From the NCBI GenBank assembly GCA_030765045.1, contig CM060965.1, positions 22,541,585 through 22,605,584 of the forward strand: a stretch of DNA of 64,000 nt, written 5' to 3'. Positions 1 to 11,114 of the stretch are shown here, one piece after another (position 1 is the stretch's first letter; every line of letters begins with the position of its first letter). A program made the translations under genes and the position numbers. A model generated the notes under the pieces. That model was not told the origin of the DNA and searched no databases. It worked only from the letters and a program-made list of their open reading frames with translations. This DNA is from Tenodera sinensis (taxonomy: Eukaryota > Arthropoda > Insecta > Mantodea > Mantidae).

Positions 1-1130
1 GATACGCCCAAAACAAGTATTTGTATGCACAGAGGGAGTTCCGAGTTTCATTATAATTTCATTAGCAAAATTCTGAGAACAGCCCTTAAAAATTAATTGC
101 CACTTCTGTTGCAACGTTGGGTTCCCCTTCATTTCTTTCCGTGTTCCGTTCTCTGTTTCAAATTCAGTTCTCGACATCTTCCTTCCCTCCCACGATTTAT
201 TCTCGATGTTATCTTTCCGGGATGAGTTTGTTAGATCCTCCGGGGGAGCACGTGTGGTACATCCTTGCCTTCCTCCCTGGGTCTTGTTCCCATTTATTTG
301 AAAGTCGATTAACTTGGTGGTGCCGCTAATTCATTTCCGCCCGAAGGAAGGAAGTAGCAACCACAAGCTTTGGCTTTCCGCCATTCCTTTCTGTTGTCGA
401 GGTCTGTTTATCCTGTTAGTTCAGTGGTAAAAAGTAAACAAGCAGTAAAACCTCCCAATTTCAGTTCGGTTCCTCCCCTTGAAGAAAACGATTTCCACAG
501 AAACCTTCATAATTTAACGGTGTTACCACTTGAGAAAAGGAAAAGTGATGGAAATATCTCCAGAGGTTTTTACAAATTATATCAGCTGTAAATACGCCTA
601 TTTTGTTTGTACAAAAACTCAGTAATTTACAACATTTAGAAAAAGTTTAAATAGTTATTACGTAACAAAGCCAATGCAGTTTGACTCTTGGAACAGTAAC
701 ATTTAACTAAGTTGATGATATGGGATGAAATTTCTGGCTTTATTCCAAATATAAATGTTTATTTATGATCCTTTCAAATGTTGGAATATTAAGGGGTATC
801 ATAAAGGCCTTAAAAGACAAATTTTGATTTGATTTTTTTCCATATAACGAAAATATGATCCATTGTGATTGAGTTGACATGCATTTTATTACAATATTTA
901 CTGTTTTAAATCAAATTATATAAGTATAACTGTAAGCCTTTATTTTTAAGTCCTTGCAAGGTTTCATAACATTCTGAACCATTTGCTCTAGAAGGCTGTG
1001 GTTTGGATTATATTTTAGGGAAAATATGATTCATATGCTGACTAGTCTAAATTTAATATGGTATCAGATTTGATTAGTTAGGTTATCTTATTTATAAACA
1101 ACTGGTAATTTCTTAGATATTGTGTATTTT
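1..1130. other. AT-rich DNA without recognisable gene
   Basis: No convincing exon, RNA gene or repeat was recognised. The short open frames lack domain motifs and splice-site support. The right limit is the start of the first MIE copy. Confidence 0.4.
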
Positions 1131-1980
1131 TACTTTCTCTACTGGTAAGTAGGGGAAGTATCGAATTCCGCCCAAAAATTCGATGTCGAGATTTCACCAG
1201 AAATACATATTTTGAAACCCCCTGAATCAAAAAAAGAAGAATTTTTAGAAAAAGGTCTGTGTGTGTGTCTGTGTGTTCGTGTGTCTGTGGACAGCATAAC
1301 TCAAAAACGAAAAGTCGGTTAAAAACCAAATTTGGTATTTAAATTTAATGTCATTCAAGGATACGACACGAAGATTTTTTAAGAAAATAGCCCCACCCTA
1401 AACTACCCTTCACATGGAACATTTTTCGAAAATTTTTATTTTCTTGAAAATGGCTCTAACGATTTTTGAATAAAATTTCATATGTTGGAGATATTTTGAT
1501 GGCAAATGAAATGTATATCTCGAATTTTCTGGCTATAGCCCCTGTAGTCGTATTTACTCTGGACGACTTTTGTATAACTGGTAAACCGTTAGAGATAGAC
1601 CAAATTATACTATACAAAAAATATAGATCTTGCTAAAATACACAATTTATCTCTCAATAAATGTTCTTGTAGAGTGAACCATTTCGGAGATATTCCTTGT
1701 TATGTGTGTGAGTTTCGGAAAATGTTCGTGAAGTGGAGCATCGTTGTTCATTTTTTATATGTTAAGTGTGCTAAGATAACGAAATCTCAAAGCTTTAAAA
1801 GATTTGTTTATCGTACAAAGCCTACTGTATTCCAATATTCCCCTTGTACCTACAAGGAAATAAGCAATAAGATAATTTGTACACATGTTTATCTCAACTA
1901 ACACGAAGAAGATATAGGAATAATAGTTTGTAAGAATGATTAGTACAAGAGTAGAGAAAGTCATGTGAGTGCAACACATT
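1131..1980 (-). mobile_element. MIE element, full length
   Basis: A complete copy read on the minus strand. The hairpin end (ACTTTCTCTACTGGTAAGTAG on the plus strand) is at 1131 and the TGTGTTGCACTCACATG end is at about 1980. The array site near 1256-1290 holds only a short, imperfect TG run broken by CTG and TTCG. The final TCTGA is replaced by ...CACATTGTATT, so the very terminus has diverged. The plus-strand sequence around the TATAGCCCCTGTAGTCG core is close to other recent copies. Confidence 0.85.
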
Positions 1981-2949
1981 GTATTAATCCTTTTTGTTTC
2001 CACACTGACAAGCCAGGGAGCATGTATTAGGAGACGTTCAACACTTGATTATAAATTTATAGTTAGTCGATATAATAAAAGTAATAACGATGTGATTCTA
2101 ACAACAGCATTAATAATAACTAAAATAACAATAATAACATACCACAATAACATTGATAAGAAACGAAGAAATGCCAGACAATAGCACCGTATACAGGAGT
2201 GAGTTTATTTCCTGGAAAATGAAGATCGTGTAAGCAAAGTGAGAGCTTTTCGGCTGTTTGTAATGTTATTTTGTATATTACCACACGCTAGTCCAACTGC
2301 CTCTCACTTCATGTCTGCTGAAAGGCAGAAACGCTGCCACCTGGTATATCGATTTTAAGATAGAAAATTATTTATTACAGTTATTTATCTATCTCTATGA
2401 TTTACTTATAAAATTATTAATTTTTGTATCACATTAAATTTTAGTATTTTCTCCAAGTTTGCAGTGCTATGATTGTTAAACCTTGTGTTTCTACCGCTTA
2501 GCTACACATAAATACAGATACTCATCTGTTTAACATAGTGAATGTAAATCATGCAGATTATTCGACACAGATGGTCAGAGTTCATGAGTGAACAAGGCTT
2601 TTTGTGTTACAACAAGCTTGAAAGCAGACTCGCAGCTAGACAGACTGACAAATGAAAAACCAATCACACAATCAGTACAAATGAAACATCACTTGTTGGG
2701 AACTGGCCAACAAGGATCGCTTTATGTGCAGCTATGGCAAAAGTTGCTGTTTGTAGGGGCTAAAACAGAATTCACATGCCATTTCTCGGGAAGCTTAGCA
2801 ACGAAGTCACTATCTTTAACATTTAACAACATATGTTTATACTTATCCAGTAGAGAAAGTAAAAACGCTACAGCGAACATACAAATACAGTCAAAAGGAA
2901 GATTAGAGCTACTTTCTGCTACGGTTGCTTTTGCCAGTGACTATCCTGA
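1981..2949. other. Unassigned region with an orphan MIE-like terminus
   Basis: No gene recognised. At about 2838-2867 a short stretch reads ATACTTATCCAGTAGAGAAAGTAAAAAC, split here as ATACTTATCCAGTAG and AGAAAGTAAAAAC. It matches the hairpin terminus of the MIE family, but no element body lies to its left. A plus-strand open frame at 2588-3037 runs through this motif and has no recognisable domain, so I do not call it a gene. Confidence 0.35.
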
Positions 2950-3235
2950 GACTGGAAGGATTCTTTCAACGTCTCTATCCACTTATTCCATCACGTACGA
3001 ATGCCGTGGAGGCTGCAATACCCTTCCTCGAATGTGATAGACATTTCAATATTTTCCACTGCCAAGTAGTACCTTGTTCTCAATGATAAATGATGCGAGG
3101 CATTGTCATATATAAGACAAATGCATGGAATGTGCCTTTCTAAGGATCTGCTGCACCAACACCATCTTTAGGGCATTGACGGTACTAACGCTGTTCTAAG
3201 TTTCCTTTTATCTTCATAAACATCAGGTGTGGTAT
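2950..3235 (-). pseudogene. Possible Tc1-like transposase remnant
   Basis: Read on the minus strand, part of this stretch gives a frame containing ICLIYDNASHHLSLRTRYYL followed by AVENIEM. This resembles the D-N-A-x-x-H block around the second catalytic Asp of Tc1-type transposases, followed by the R-T-x-x-Y-L-x-x-x-x-I segment. Downstream residues do not give the expected S-P-D-L-N-P motif, and upstream frames contain stops. If real, it is an old, broken fragment. The call rests on this one block and could be chance. Confidence 0.3.
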
Positions 3236-3445
3236 GAGCATTCACATAAAGAAGATATTAATAGCAAATTATGTAATGAGAGCACAATGGAAATTAAGAT
3301 GTGTGTGTAATTACCATTATAGTCGTATTTCACTCGATTATTTATGCTCGACCTCTTTAGTCATGTTTTTCTATTTCGTTTGTGCACACAAAAATCGATA
3401 TTGTTATGTTGGGCTTGACACAATGATATAGAGAGTATAAGAAAA

Positions 3446-4260
3446 TCTGATGTGTTGCACTCACATGACTTTCTCTACTCTTGTACTAACCATTCTTACA
3501 AACTCTTATTCCTATATCTTCTTCATGTTCGTTGAGATAAACATTTGTACAAATTATCTTATTGCTTATTTCCTTGTAGGTACAAGGGGAATATTAGAAT
3601 ACAGTAGGCTTTGTGCGATAGTCAAATCTTTTAAAGCTTTGAGATTCCGTTTGCTTTGCATGCGTAACATATAAAAAAATGAACAACAATGTTCCATTTC
3701 ACGAAAGCTTTTTTTTCTGAAACTCACACAAATAACGAGGAATATCCCCGAAATGGTTCACCCTACAAGAAAATTTATTTGTACATTAATTGTGTATTTT
3801 AGCAAGATTTTCAGTTTCTGTGTAGTATGATTTGGTCTATCTCTAACGGTTTACCAGTTATAGAAAAGCCCTCCAGAGTAAATACGATTACAGGGACTAT
3901 AGCCAGAAAATTCAAAATATACATTTCATTTGTCATACAAATATCTCAAACATATGACATTTTAATCAAAATCGTGTGAACCATTTTCAAAAAAATAAAA
4001 ATTTTCCATGTAAAGGGTAGTTTAGGGTGAGGCTATTTTCTTCAAAAACTTCGTGTCGCATCCTTAAAAGACATTAAACTTAAATACCAACTTTGGTTTT
4101 TAAATTAGTTTTCGTTTTTGAGTTATGCTGTCCACAGACTGACAGACACACCGACACACACACAAACGTGCGCGCGCGCGCGGATCTTTAGGTAAAAATG
4201 CTTTTTTTGGATTCAGGGGGTCTCAAAACATACATGTCTAGTGAAATCTCGACATCGAAA
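3446..4260 (+). mobile_element. MIE element, hairpin end missing
   Basis: It starts AAAATCTGATGTGTTGCACTC and carries the ACTTTCTCTACT motif about 22 bp in. It runs through the conserved core to the array site, which here is CACACAC then a CG run at about 4152-4181, and on to the GAAATCTCGACATCG segment. It breaks off at about 4260, so the last ~50 bp with the hairpin and inverted motif are lost. Confidence 0.85.
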
Positions 4261-4559
4261 TACACGCATAAATCAGGTTCAAGCGTATTTAATATTCCAA
4301 ATATTCGTTCACCGCCTCTGTCAAATCGTTCATGGAACAATCACGGTCAATTTTGGCATTTATTTTATTTGAACTTGTGTTTTATTAGTAGTTTTGTTTA
4401 CTATTTTTACTCAGAAAGAACAAAATTATATTGTGGTACTTAAAATGCTCTTATTTCATCGAATGATATTTGATATTTAAGAAAAAACTAAGAATTGCGG
4501 TATTTTCTTAGTATTTCTATTATGTAATATTTTGTCTTTGCATACTTTCATTAATTCTA

Positions 4560-4645
4560 TGGGCTATTCGGCAAGTACAGCTTACCAGGGATCGAACGCG
4601 GGTCCTCTGTGTCAGAGGTAGACAGGCTATGGGGGCACTGTTTGG
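4560..4645 (-). repeat. tRNA-derived SINE head fragment
   Basis: The minus strand carries a pol III box-B-like GTTCGATCCCT (plus 4587-4597) and an upstream tRNA-like stretch ending TAGCCTGTCTACC. No matching 3' SINE tail was identified, so this is a fragment or a diverged family. Confidence 0.4.
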
Positions 4646-5242
4646 GAGATATATAAGTTCATATTCAAATATACTCGTACTTGGCTTTTTGACCATGTCG
4701 TGTTATTTTATCATATTCGTTGGTTATGGCATTGGTGAGTACTTGTAAAGCATCCTGTATAAATACCTCGATGACGTAACTCCGAAACGCAGCGAGAGAG
4801 AAACAATAAAAAGAATGAAGAAATAACAGCAAATACATTGTATGCCTTTGGTCCCCATAGCATTACAATGGATCCAGTTAAAAACCCATTAGTAGAATGA
4901 GGGTAAAGAGTTATTCAAACAAATCTCTCTCAAAAGCACAAAGTGCATCAAAGCCTTTTGTTCATTGAAAATTCTATATGAGTTGTTCATGTTTCAGAAT
5001 TATATAGGTTTCCCTTTTTTCAGCATGCTTCTTTTCAGGATCCTCTGTGGAATAAGTTGATCATTTTAATGCTAGCAGTAAACTAGGAACGAGTAACAGT
5101 GAGCCTTGATGTAGATTAAGGTACGCAGAGGCACCTCCTCGTCGGTGGGTGGGTATACATTTCGGGTGTTTATCTTCAGATGTTTCTGCATATGGGTTAC
5201 CTGTATTGTAAACAAACTAATACATCTGCAACTCCCTAGAGC
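4646..5242. other. Unassigned AT-rich region
   Basis: No gene or repeat family recognised between the SINE head and the (AAT)n array. Confidence 0.35.
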
Positions 5243-5665
<423 letters not shown>

Positions 5666-5680
5666 TATGTATAATGTTTT

Positions 5681-5800
5681 TAGTTTCCCTACTACGCATA
5701 GTAAGTAGTGGATTCCATCCAAAAATTCGATATCAAGATTTCGCCGGAAATATGTTTTGAGGCCTCCTGAATAAAACAAAGCATCTTTAGCAAAAGGTCC

Positions 5801-5851
<51 letters not shown>

Positions 5852-6430
5852 GCAAAACTCAGAAATGAAAAGTGGGTTAATATTTAAGTTTAGTATCTTT
5901 CAAGAATGCGACACAAACATTTTGAAGAAAATTCCTTCATCCTAAACTACCTTTTACGTAAAAAATTTATAAAAATTCATTATTTTCTCGATAATGACTG
6001 ACGAATTTGATTACAATGCCATAGATTTAAGACATATTTATGGCAAATAAAATTCACTATAGTCCACGTAGTCCCACTTACTCTTGATGACTTTTCCATA
6101 ACTGGTAAACCATAAGAGATAGACAAAATCTTACTGCACAAAGAATGTAGATCTTGTTAAAATATAAGTTGTGTCTATATGCACTTTTTGTGGAGTGAAC
6201 CGTTTGGGAGATATTCCTTATTAAGTGTGTGATTTTTGCAGTGTTTAGTTTAAAAGATTTGACTGGCGCCCAAAGCCTGTTGTATTCCCATATTCACCTT
6301 GCACCTACAAAAAATCACCACTAAGATAACTGTTGCAAATTTTTATCTCCAATAATATGGAGAGGAATGCTAGCTTGTAAGAATAGTTAGTAGAGGAGTA
6401 GAGAAGTTATGTGAATGAACAACATCAGAT
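5681..6430 (-). mobile_element. MIE element, diverged full-span copy
   Basis: The hairpin end is at about 5681 (TTTCCCTACTACGCATAGTAAG) and the TCTGATG end at about 6430. The array site holds (TG)n followed by (GC)5 at 5803-5850. The core has many substitutions and small deletions, including loss of part of the segment between the CGGAG-ATATTCC block and the CAAAGCC block. It looks older than neighbouring copies. Confidence 0.8.
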
Positions 6431-6516
6431 TTTTTTATGTCAAGACAATAATAATATCAATTTTGTAAAATAGTTATTTAATGAAATGAGGATGCATGGA
6501 AAGTGACAAAACTTAC

Positions 6517-6897
6517 CAAAAACTACCATTCTTTTGACCATGAAGTCTTCATCATTGAAGGTGGAGACGAGACACTTGTAGTCCCCTGAGAGGTCTGTGG
6601 TTGGATTGGGGATGTAAAGGGCTCGGTACATGGTGGCCGGGTTGTCAGACGCCCTGTGACTAATGTTTACTCGACGCTTGAGAGCGCCTAGGTCCTGAGG
6701 CTTCTTCCCTGGTATCCACTGGTATACCGGGCTATCGAAGTTATCCAGGAACCATTTGACTACAAGTCCCCCGTAGGAATCCGTGTTTCTCTCTTCTGGA
6801 GTTAGGTAATAATCGCAGTCAAGCACGACAGCTGATCCTGAATTGTTCTTCACCACCTTTGGAACCTTCAGGTTTGTTATCTGGATACCCACTGCTC
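6517..6897 (-). CDS. Immunoglobulin-like domain exon (partial gene)
   Basis: This single exon encodes about 127 residues of an extracellular Ig-superfamily protein. On the minus strand a TTTTGCAG acceptor precedes the first base (6897) and a GTAAGT donor follows the last (6517). Both splice sites are phase 1, and the length (381 bp) is a multiple of three, which is typical of an Ig-domain exon. Counting from the first whole codon, the expected landmarks are present: Cys27 in LDCDYY, Trp48 in VVKWFL and Cys108 in DLSGDYKC, the conserved D-x-G-x-Y-x-C strand-F motif. The 81-residue Cys-Cys spacing suits a V-type fold with an insertion. Sequons N17-N-S and N78-I-S suggest glycosylation. The VYQWIP...LG...RVNI pattern recalls a family of insect secreted or membrane Ig proteins, but I cannot name the orthologue. 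No other exon of the gene is recognisable here. Confidence 0.8.
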
Positions 6898-7224
6898 CTG
6901 CAAAAGAACGTAAATGCATGCCATTGGAACAGATGTAAAACAAAGAAAGAATTGTCAGCTGAGAAAATAAACACATAACTGCCTTTTGAGAAGTGTAAGG
7001 AATTAAAATATTGAATTTGTCTTCAGGCTTCCGAACGCAAAGGTAATATATAGAGCCTTTTTTAGACGTGGCGATTGACTGGAAGTTTATCAATGGTTTA
7101 CGGTCAAGTTCACTTTTACATTAATGCTCGACCATGTCGAAATTTATTAATTATGAGTCTGATAACGATCCTTTGATGGACCTCCTTGAGTTCAAATTCT
7201 GGTTTGCACATTATGCGTGCTGTT

Positions 7225-7465
7225 CCATTGTCAAAAATTAAAATTCTTTTGTTGTTTAACGACGCTGTCAATTGTCAAGATCATATCAGCATCGTCGGTG
7301 TGCTGGAATTTCATCTTGCAGGAATTTTTACATGCAGTAAATCTGCTGACATGCAACTGTCATTTTTAAACACACTTAAAAACCATAGGTCTGCGCAGGA
7401 ATTGAACCCGTGACCTTGGGATCAGTAGGCCAGCGTTTAACCAACTGAGTCACCCAGACCGACAT
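7225..7465 (-). repeat. tRNA-derived SINE (SINE-B), near complete
   Basis: On the minus strand the head (plus 7392-7463) reads GGTCTGGGTGACTCAGTTGG at its start. It has a box A (TGACTCAGTTGG), a box B (GGGTTCAATTCC) and an end (CAGACC) that pairs with the start, so it is clearly tRNA-like. The body and tail include TGCATGTCAGCAGATTTACTG, AATTCC-GCACACCGACGA and a final CGTCGTTAAACAACAAAA. The same tail recurs at 51258-51412 on the plus strand, which confirms an interspersed family. This is a SINE and not a functional tRNA, because of the attached tail and the weak anticodon arm. Confidence 0.8.
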
Positions 7466-7689
7466 TCAGGTGTCAACCAGATATAGCTGAACACATTTTG
7501 ATCACAATATGCCAAATAATACAAAATTACCATTTTGCAATGTCTATCATTGAAGAATGTTAGGTAATTTTAGGCCAACCACAACTCGTTGTTCATAATT
7601 AAATTACTTCCCAGGCTTGTGTATTCAAACTGTGATAAAACTATTCAAATTCGTAGTGTTAGTTTTCGTAACACATAAGGTTCTACTGG

Positions 7690-8245
7690 GAATGTTGTGA
7701 CGCCGGCCGCTCGAGAACAAGCTCCCCCACTGCACCGCACAGCGAGTAATCAAGACGTTGTGGCAACGTACAATGGAGTGGGCTGGAATAAAGACAGATA
7801 TTTCCAGGCTGTCCCAGAAAACTGTCCACGTGCCGGGCTTGTTTGTTAAAAGGTGAATTTCGAGAAAAATCCGTGCTATGCAGCAGCAAGAGAAGCGAGT
7901 GATTAAGTGTTGAACGAGACAGCCCTTAACAGTTAGTTGTGTGTGTGCGTTTGTGTGTTTGTTTTTACAGTTGGTGTTGAAAGAAATTTGAGTGTGTATC
8001 AGAGACAGTTTTGGACATTTAATCGTCGCGTCGAAGTTTTCTGTTGTGTGAACCAGTTTTAATGAGTGTGATCGTCGAAACTAGCTGTTTGCTAGACAGG
8101 AAGAGTAGAGGAAGATATGAAGTACATGTCAAAGTTACCAGAAATCATTACATCAGTGACCTGCAAGGTCACCACAAACTGTAGATTGTGTTAACGATAA
8201 CAGAGAACTGTGTTTGGTGATTCAATTTCAAGGGAAATAAACTAC
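7690..8245 (+). mobile_element. LTR-retrotransposon long terminal repeat, solo or truncated
   Basis: It contains the family promoter block GAATTTCGAGAAAAATCCGTGCTATGC (written here as GAATTTCGAGAAAA and TCCGTGCTATGC). A TG-rich stretch, ATCGTCGAAACTAGCTGTTT and a downstream AATAAA (near 8237) follow. The 3' half is clearly homologous to 48940-49290 (ATCGTCGAAGCCAGCTGTTT, AACGATAACA, TGTGATTCAGTTTTAGAAG). No internal gag or pol region follows, so it behaves as a solo LTR or fragment. Confidence 0.6.
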
Positions 8246-9450
8246 ACAGAAAATGCAGACAAATATATCCAATGAAATCTTGATACCAAATATCAGGGTG
8301 CACAAAATAAAAAGAAACCCCTAAACTTCCAGTTTTCAAAATGTTGGAAACAGACAGTGCCTGTGACCGTCTGGAAGAATAGGAATTTTCAATGTTTAGA
8401 TCACTACGATCAACCTCAGTTGAGTGTTTCTGAGACTCAAACGAGTATAAGTACATACATCTCACCCGATACACCCATTCATCCCCATCCACACACCCTC
8501 ACACACGCTTCTATTATAGTAGTAATGTAAATATCTGAACAGTTTACCTGGATACTCGAATCAGATTAAAGGATTTAATGCGCTTAGAGTATTTTCGCTT
8601 TTTCATACCTCGACACAGAGCGCCAAATATCCGTGGTTTGAGTCCCGGCCATGGCATTACGTTTTTCAAGTCTAATTTCAACTTACCAATGATCCATTGC
8701 TAAATAATCATCTTATCAAAATAAAAAAGTGATAAAACCTGACGATAAATTGGTGTCGGCAAATTCCTAGCTATAGACAGCCAAAGTTTCTGTAATTTTT
8801 TGATGATTTTACTGGAAATCACAACCTAAATGCACACCCTAAAGCATATATTTTATTTTAAGATTGCATAGATCAATGGTGTAAATTTACGAAGGACTAA
8901 GCCATGGCTATACACAGAGAGAATTTATTGCGCAGTGCTGTACAAAGTTGAGAAAGTCAGTCCAGACTTAAATGGGATATTTGTCTCACATCAAACCACC
9001 AAAGTTGACACTAAACAGTTGGGACAGTTTTGAAGTAAAGCAGCAATGACTTCTACGATATAATGCATCAGGAAACCCAATCAGTTCTCGTAGATACCAA
9101 GCAGAAGTTTGACGCTTGGATGATAAATTTTGCAGTAAGGGTATTTGTGGGCTGTAGCGTGACTGTGAGGGATGAGAATGACAGTGATGTAATTGAATTT
9201 CGCTTGACAGGGTGGAGGGCTCTTTCCAGATCACGCAACCTATTGTTCCATTACGATCTATTTTCTTCCTTGTTGTCATGTTCTCCTGCCGAAAAGAAAT
9301 TTATAGTTCCTTGTGGCACCACAGCTTGATTTTATCAATAACTTTGGAATATATAGACAGTATTAAAGTTAGAATATTATAATCATTGTGTTAGTTTGTT
9401 CATTTTGATGGATAACTATTATCTAGGTGTTTTATGCTAAGATGTTTCTT
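8246..9450. other. Unassigned region with a possible box-B fragment
   Basis: No gene recognised. At about 8620-8660 the plus strand has GGTTTGAGTCCCGGCCATGG, which looks like the box-B part of another tRNA-derived SINE, but no clear head or tail was found. Open frames at 8986-9329 on both strands have no identifiable domain. Confidence 0.35.
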
Positions 9451-9970
9451 TTTACTTTCCCTACTGGTAAGTAGAAGGAAGTATTGTATTCCACCGAAAA
9501 ACTCGATGTCGAGATTTCACTGGAAATATATGTTTTGAGACCCCTGAATCCAAAAAAGAATTTTTAGAAAAAGGTGCGTGTGTCTGTCAGTCTGTGGACA
9601 GCATAACTCGAAAACGAAAAGTCGGTTAAAAACCAAAGTTGGTATTTAAGTTTAAGGTCTTTCAAGGATATGACACGAACGTTTTGAAGAAAATAGCCCC
9701 ACCCTAAACTACGCTTTATATGGACAATTTTTCGAAAATTTTTATTTTCTTGAAAATGGCACTAACGATTTTGATTAAAATATCATATGTTTGAGATATT
9801 TTTGACAAATGAAATGCATATCTTGAATTTTCTAGCTATAGCTCCTATAGTCGTATTTACTCTGGACGACTTTTGCATAACTGGTAAACCGTTAGATATA
9901 GACCAAATCATACTATACAACAAAGTAAATCTTGCTAAAATATACAATCTATGTCTCAATAAGTTTATTA
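9451..9970 (-). mobile_element. MIE element, TCTGATG side missing
   Basis: It begins TTTTTACTTTCCCTACTGGTAAG and continues through the CCACC-AAAAACTCGATG segment, a minimal array site (GTGCGTGTGTCTGTCAGTCTG) and the core. It stops at about 9970, just after TATGTCTCAATAAG, so about 330 bp of the other end is absent. Confidence 0.85.
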
Positions 9971-11114
9971 CTCAATTATAAGAAATTGACTTAAGAACAA
10001 AATTTCGATAGGTCGAATATTCATAATGTTTCTTAATATTCTTGTCCTACAGACGGCTAGTGTGAAACAACAATTAATTTACAGTTAAATTATGTTATAC
10101 ATATAATGGGAACTTAGTACTCAAGTGTTTAAGAACTGGGCGTATGCTCTTTGAAGGCAATCACGAAAATCAACAGAATTTTAAAAGAAAACGAAGTACC
10201 TACTGAAAAATAATGAAAATTGAATCCTCTTCCTTTATACAGTATATGCCCTTTGAAACGTTCTGCCAAATAATATCACCAATCCAATTGTAGCTCTCCG
10301 TTTCTAACATTAAAGTCAAAACTGAACCTTAAATCCGCTTTCTTTGATATGCCTGAAACAACAATAGTACCTTTGCGTGCAACCAATTAGGACAAAGTGC
10401 ACTTAGTGTATGGTATATTCACCTTTGACCTAGGCAACTTAGTGCAGACATTATGATAACTAGAGAAATTGACCTTAGTAATCTCAAGACAGTAATGTTA
10501 CAACCGTAATGGGTTTTTTGAATGCAGAGGGGAAAATATCCAGGTAAGCTTTATACAGTTTCATCTCTCAGATGAAAGCGGAAACGGATTCGAGGGACAC
10601 ATCCAGAATGGAACATAAAAAAGAAAAAAGAAAAGAAAAACCTCGGCAGTCCGCATATGGCTCTATAAGCAATGAAAGAAGAGTCGCGGGAAGTATCGTG
10701 AATAGCAGAGGCAAAAGGATACCTACCCTAAACCATCATGCACTTTTAATGTTATAAGGGAAAAGGATAATGTTCCAAGCATCTTTCCTGAATAACAAAG
10801 GAGCTCCCGTGGAGGGATGTTCTTGGAAACATATAACGGAAAGGAGATTCGAAGGCAGAGCTTTCAGTGCGGTTGAATGTAACAAACAAAAAACGAACAG
10901 AATTCTAAATGTATTTCGAAGTCAAATGGCTTCGAGAGTGCTCAAAGAGGGTTGAAAAAAGAGTGGAGCATTTACGTACACCGAGCATTCGCTAACAATG
11001 GTCAATACTTTGTAAAAGTTCTAATGTATAAGTAATTAAACACTATTGCCAATTCATAGATATTTCACCAGTGTGGCGCCCCTTAAACACACAAGACGTG
11101 TGCTTAGAGAAAAA
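9971..11114. other. Unassigned region
   Basis: No gene or repeat recognised. Short open frames at 10572-10955 are lysine- and arginine-rich without domain motifs. Confidence 0.35.

Noticed and set aside
2588..3037. Plus-strand open frame of 149 codons, the longest non-repetitive one in its region
   Set aside because: No domain or signal sequence, an MIE-like terminus runs through its middle, and the opposite strand resembles a decayed transposase.
7392..7463. A possible functional tRNA gene on the minus strand
   Set aside because: Box A, box B and a pairing acceptor are present, but the anticodon arm is poor and a SINE tail found elsewhere is attached. It is a SINE head.
8169..8492. Minus-strand open frame of 107 codons
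   Set aside because: No domain, its start overlaps the LTR, and no splice signals support it.
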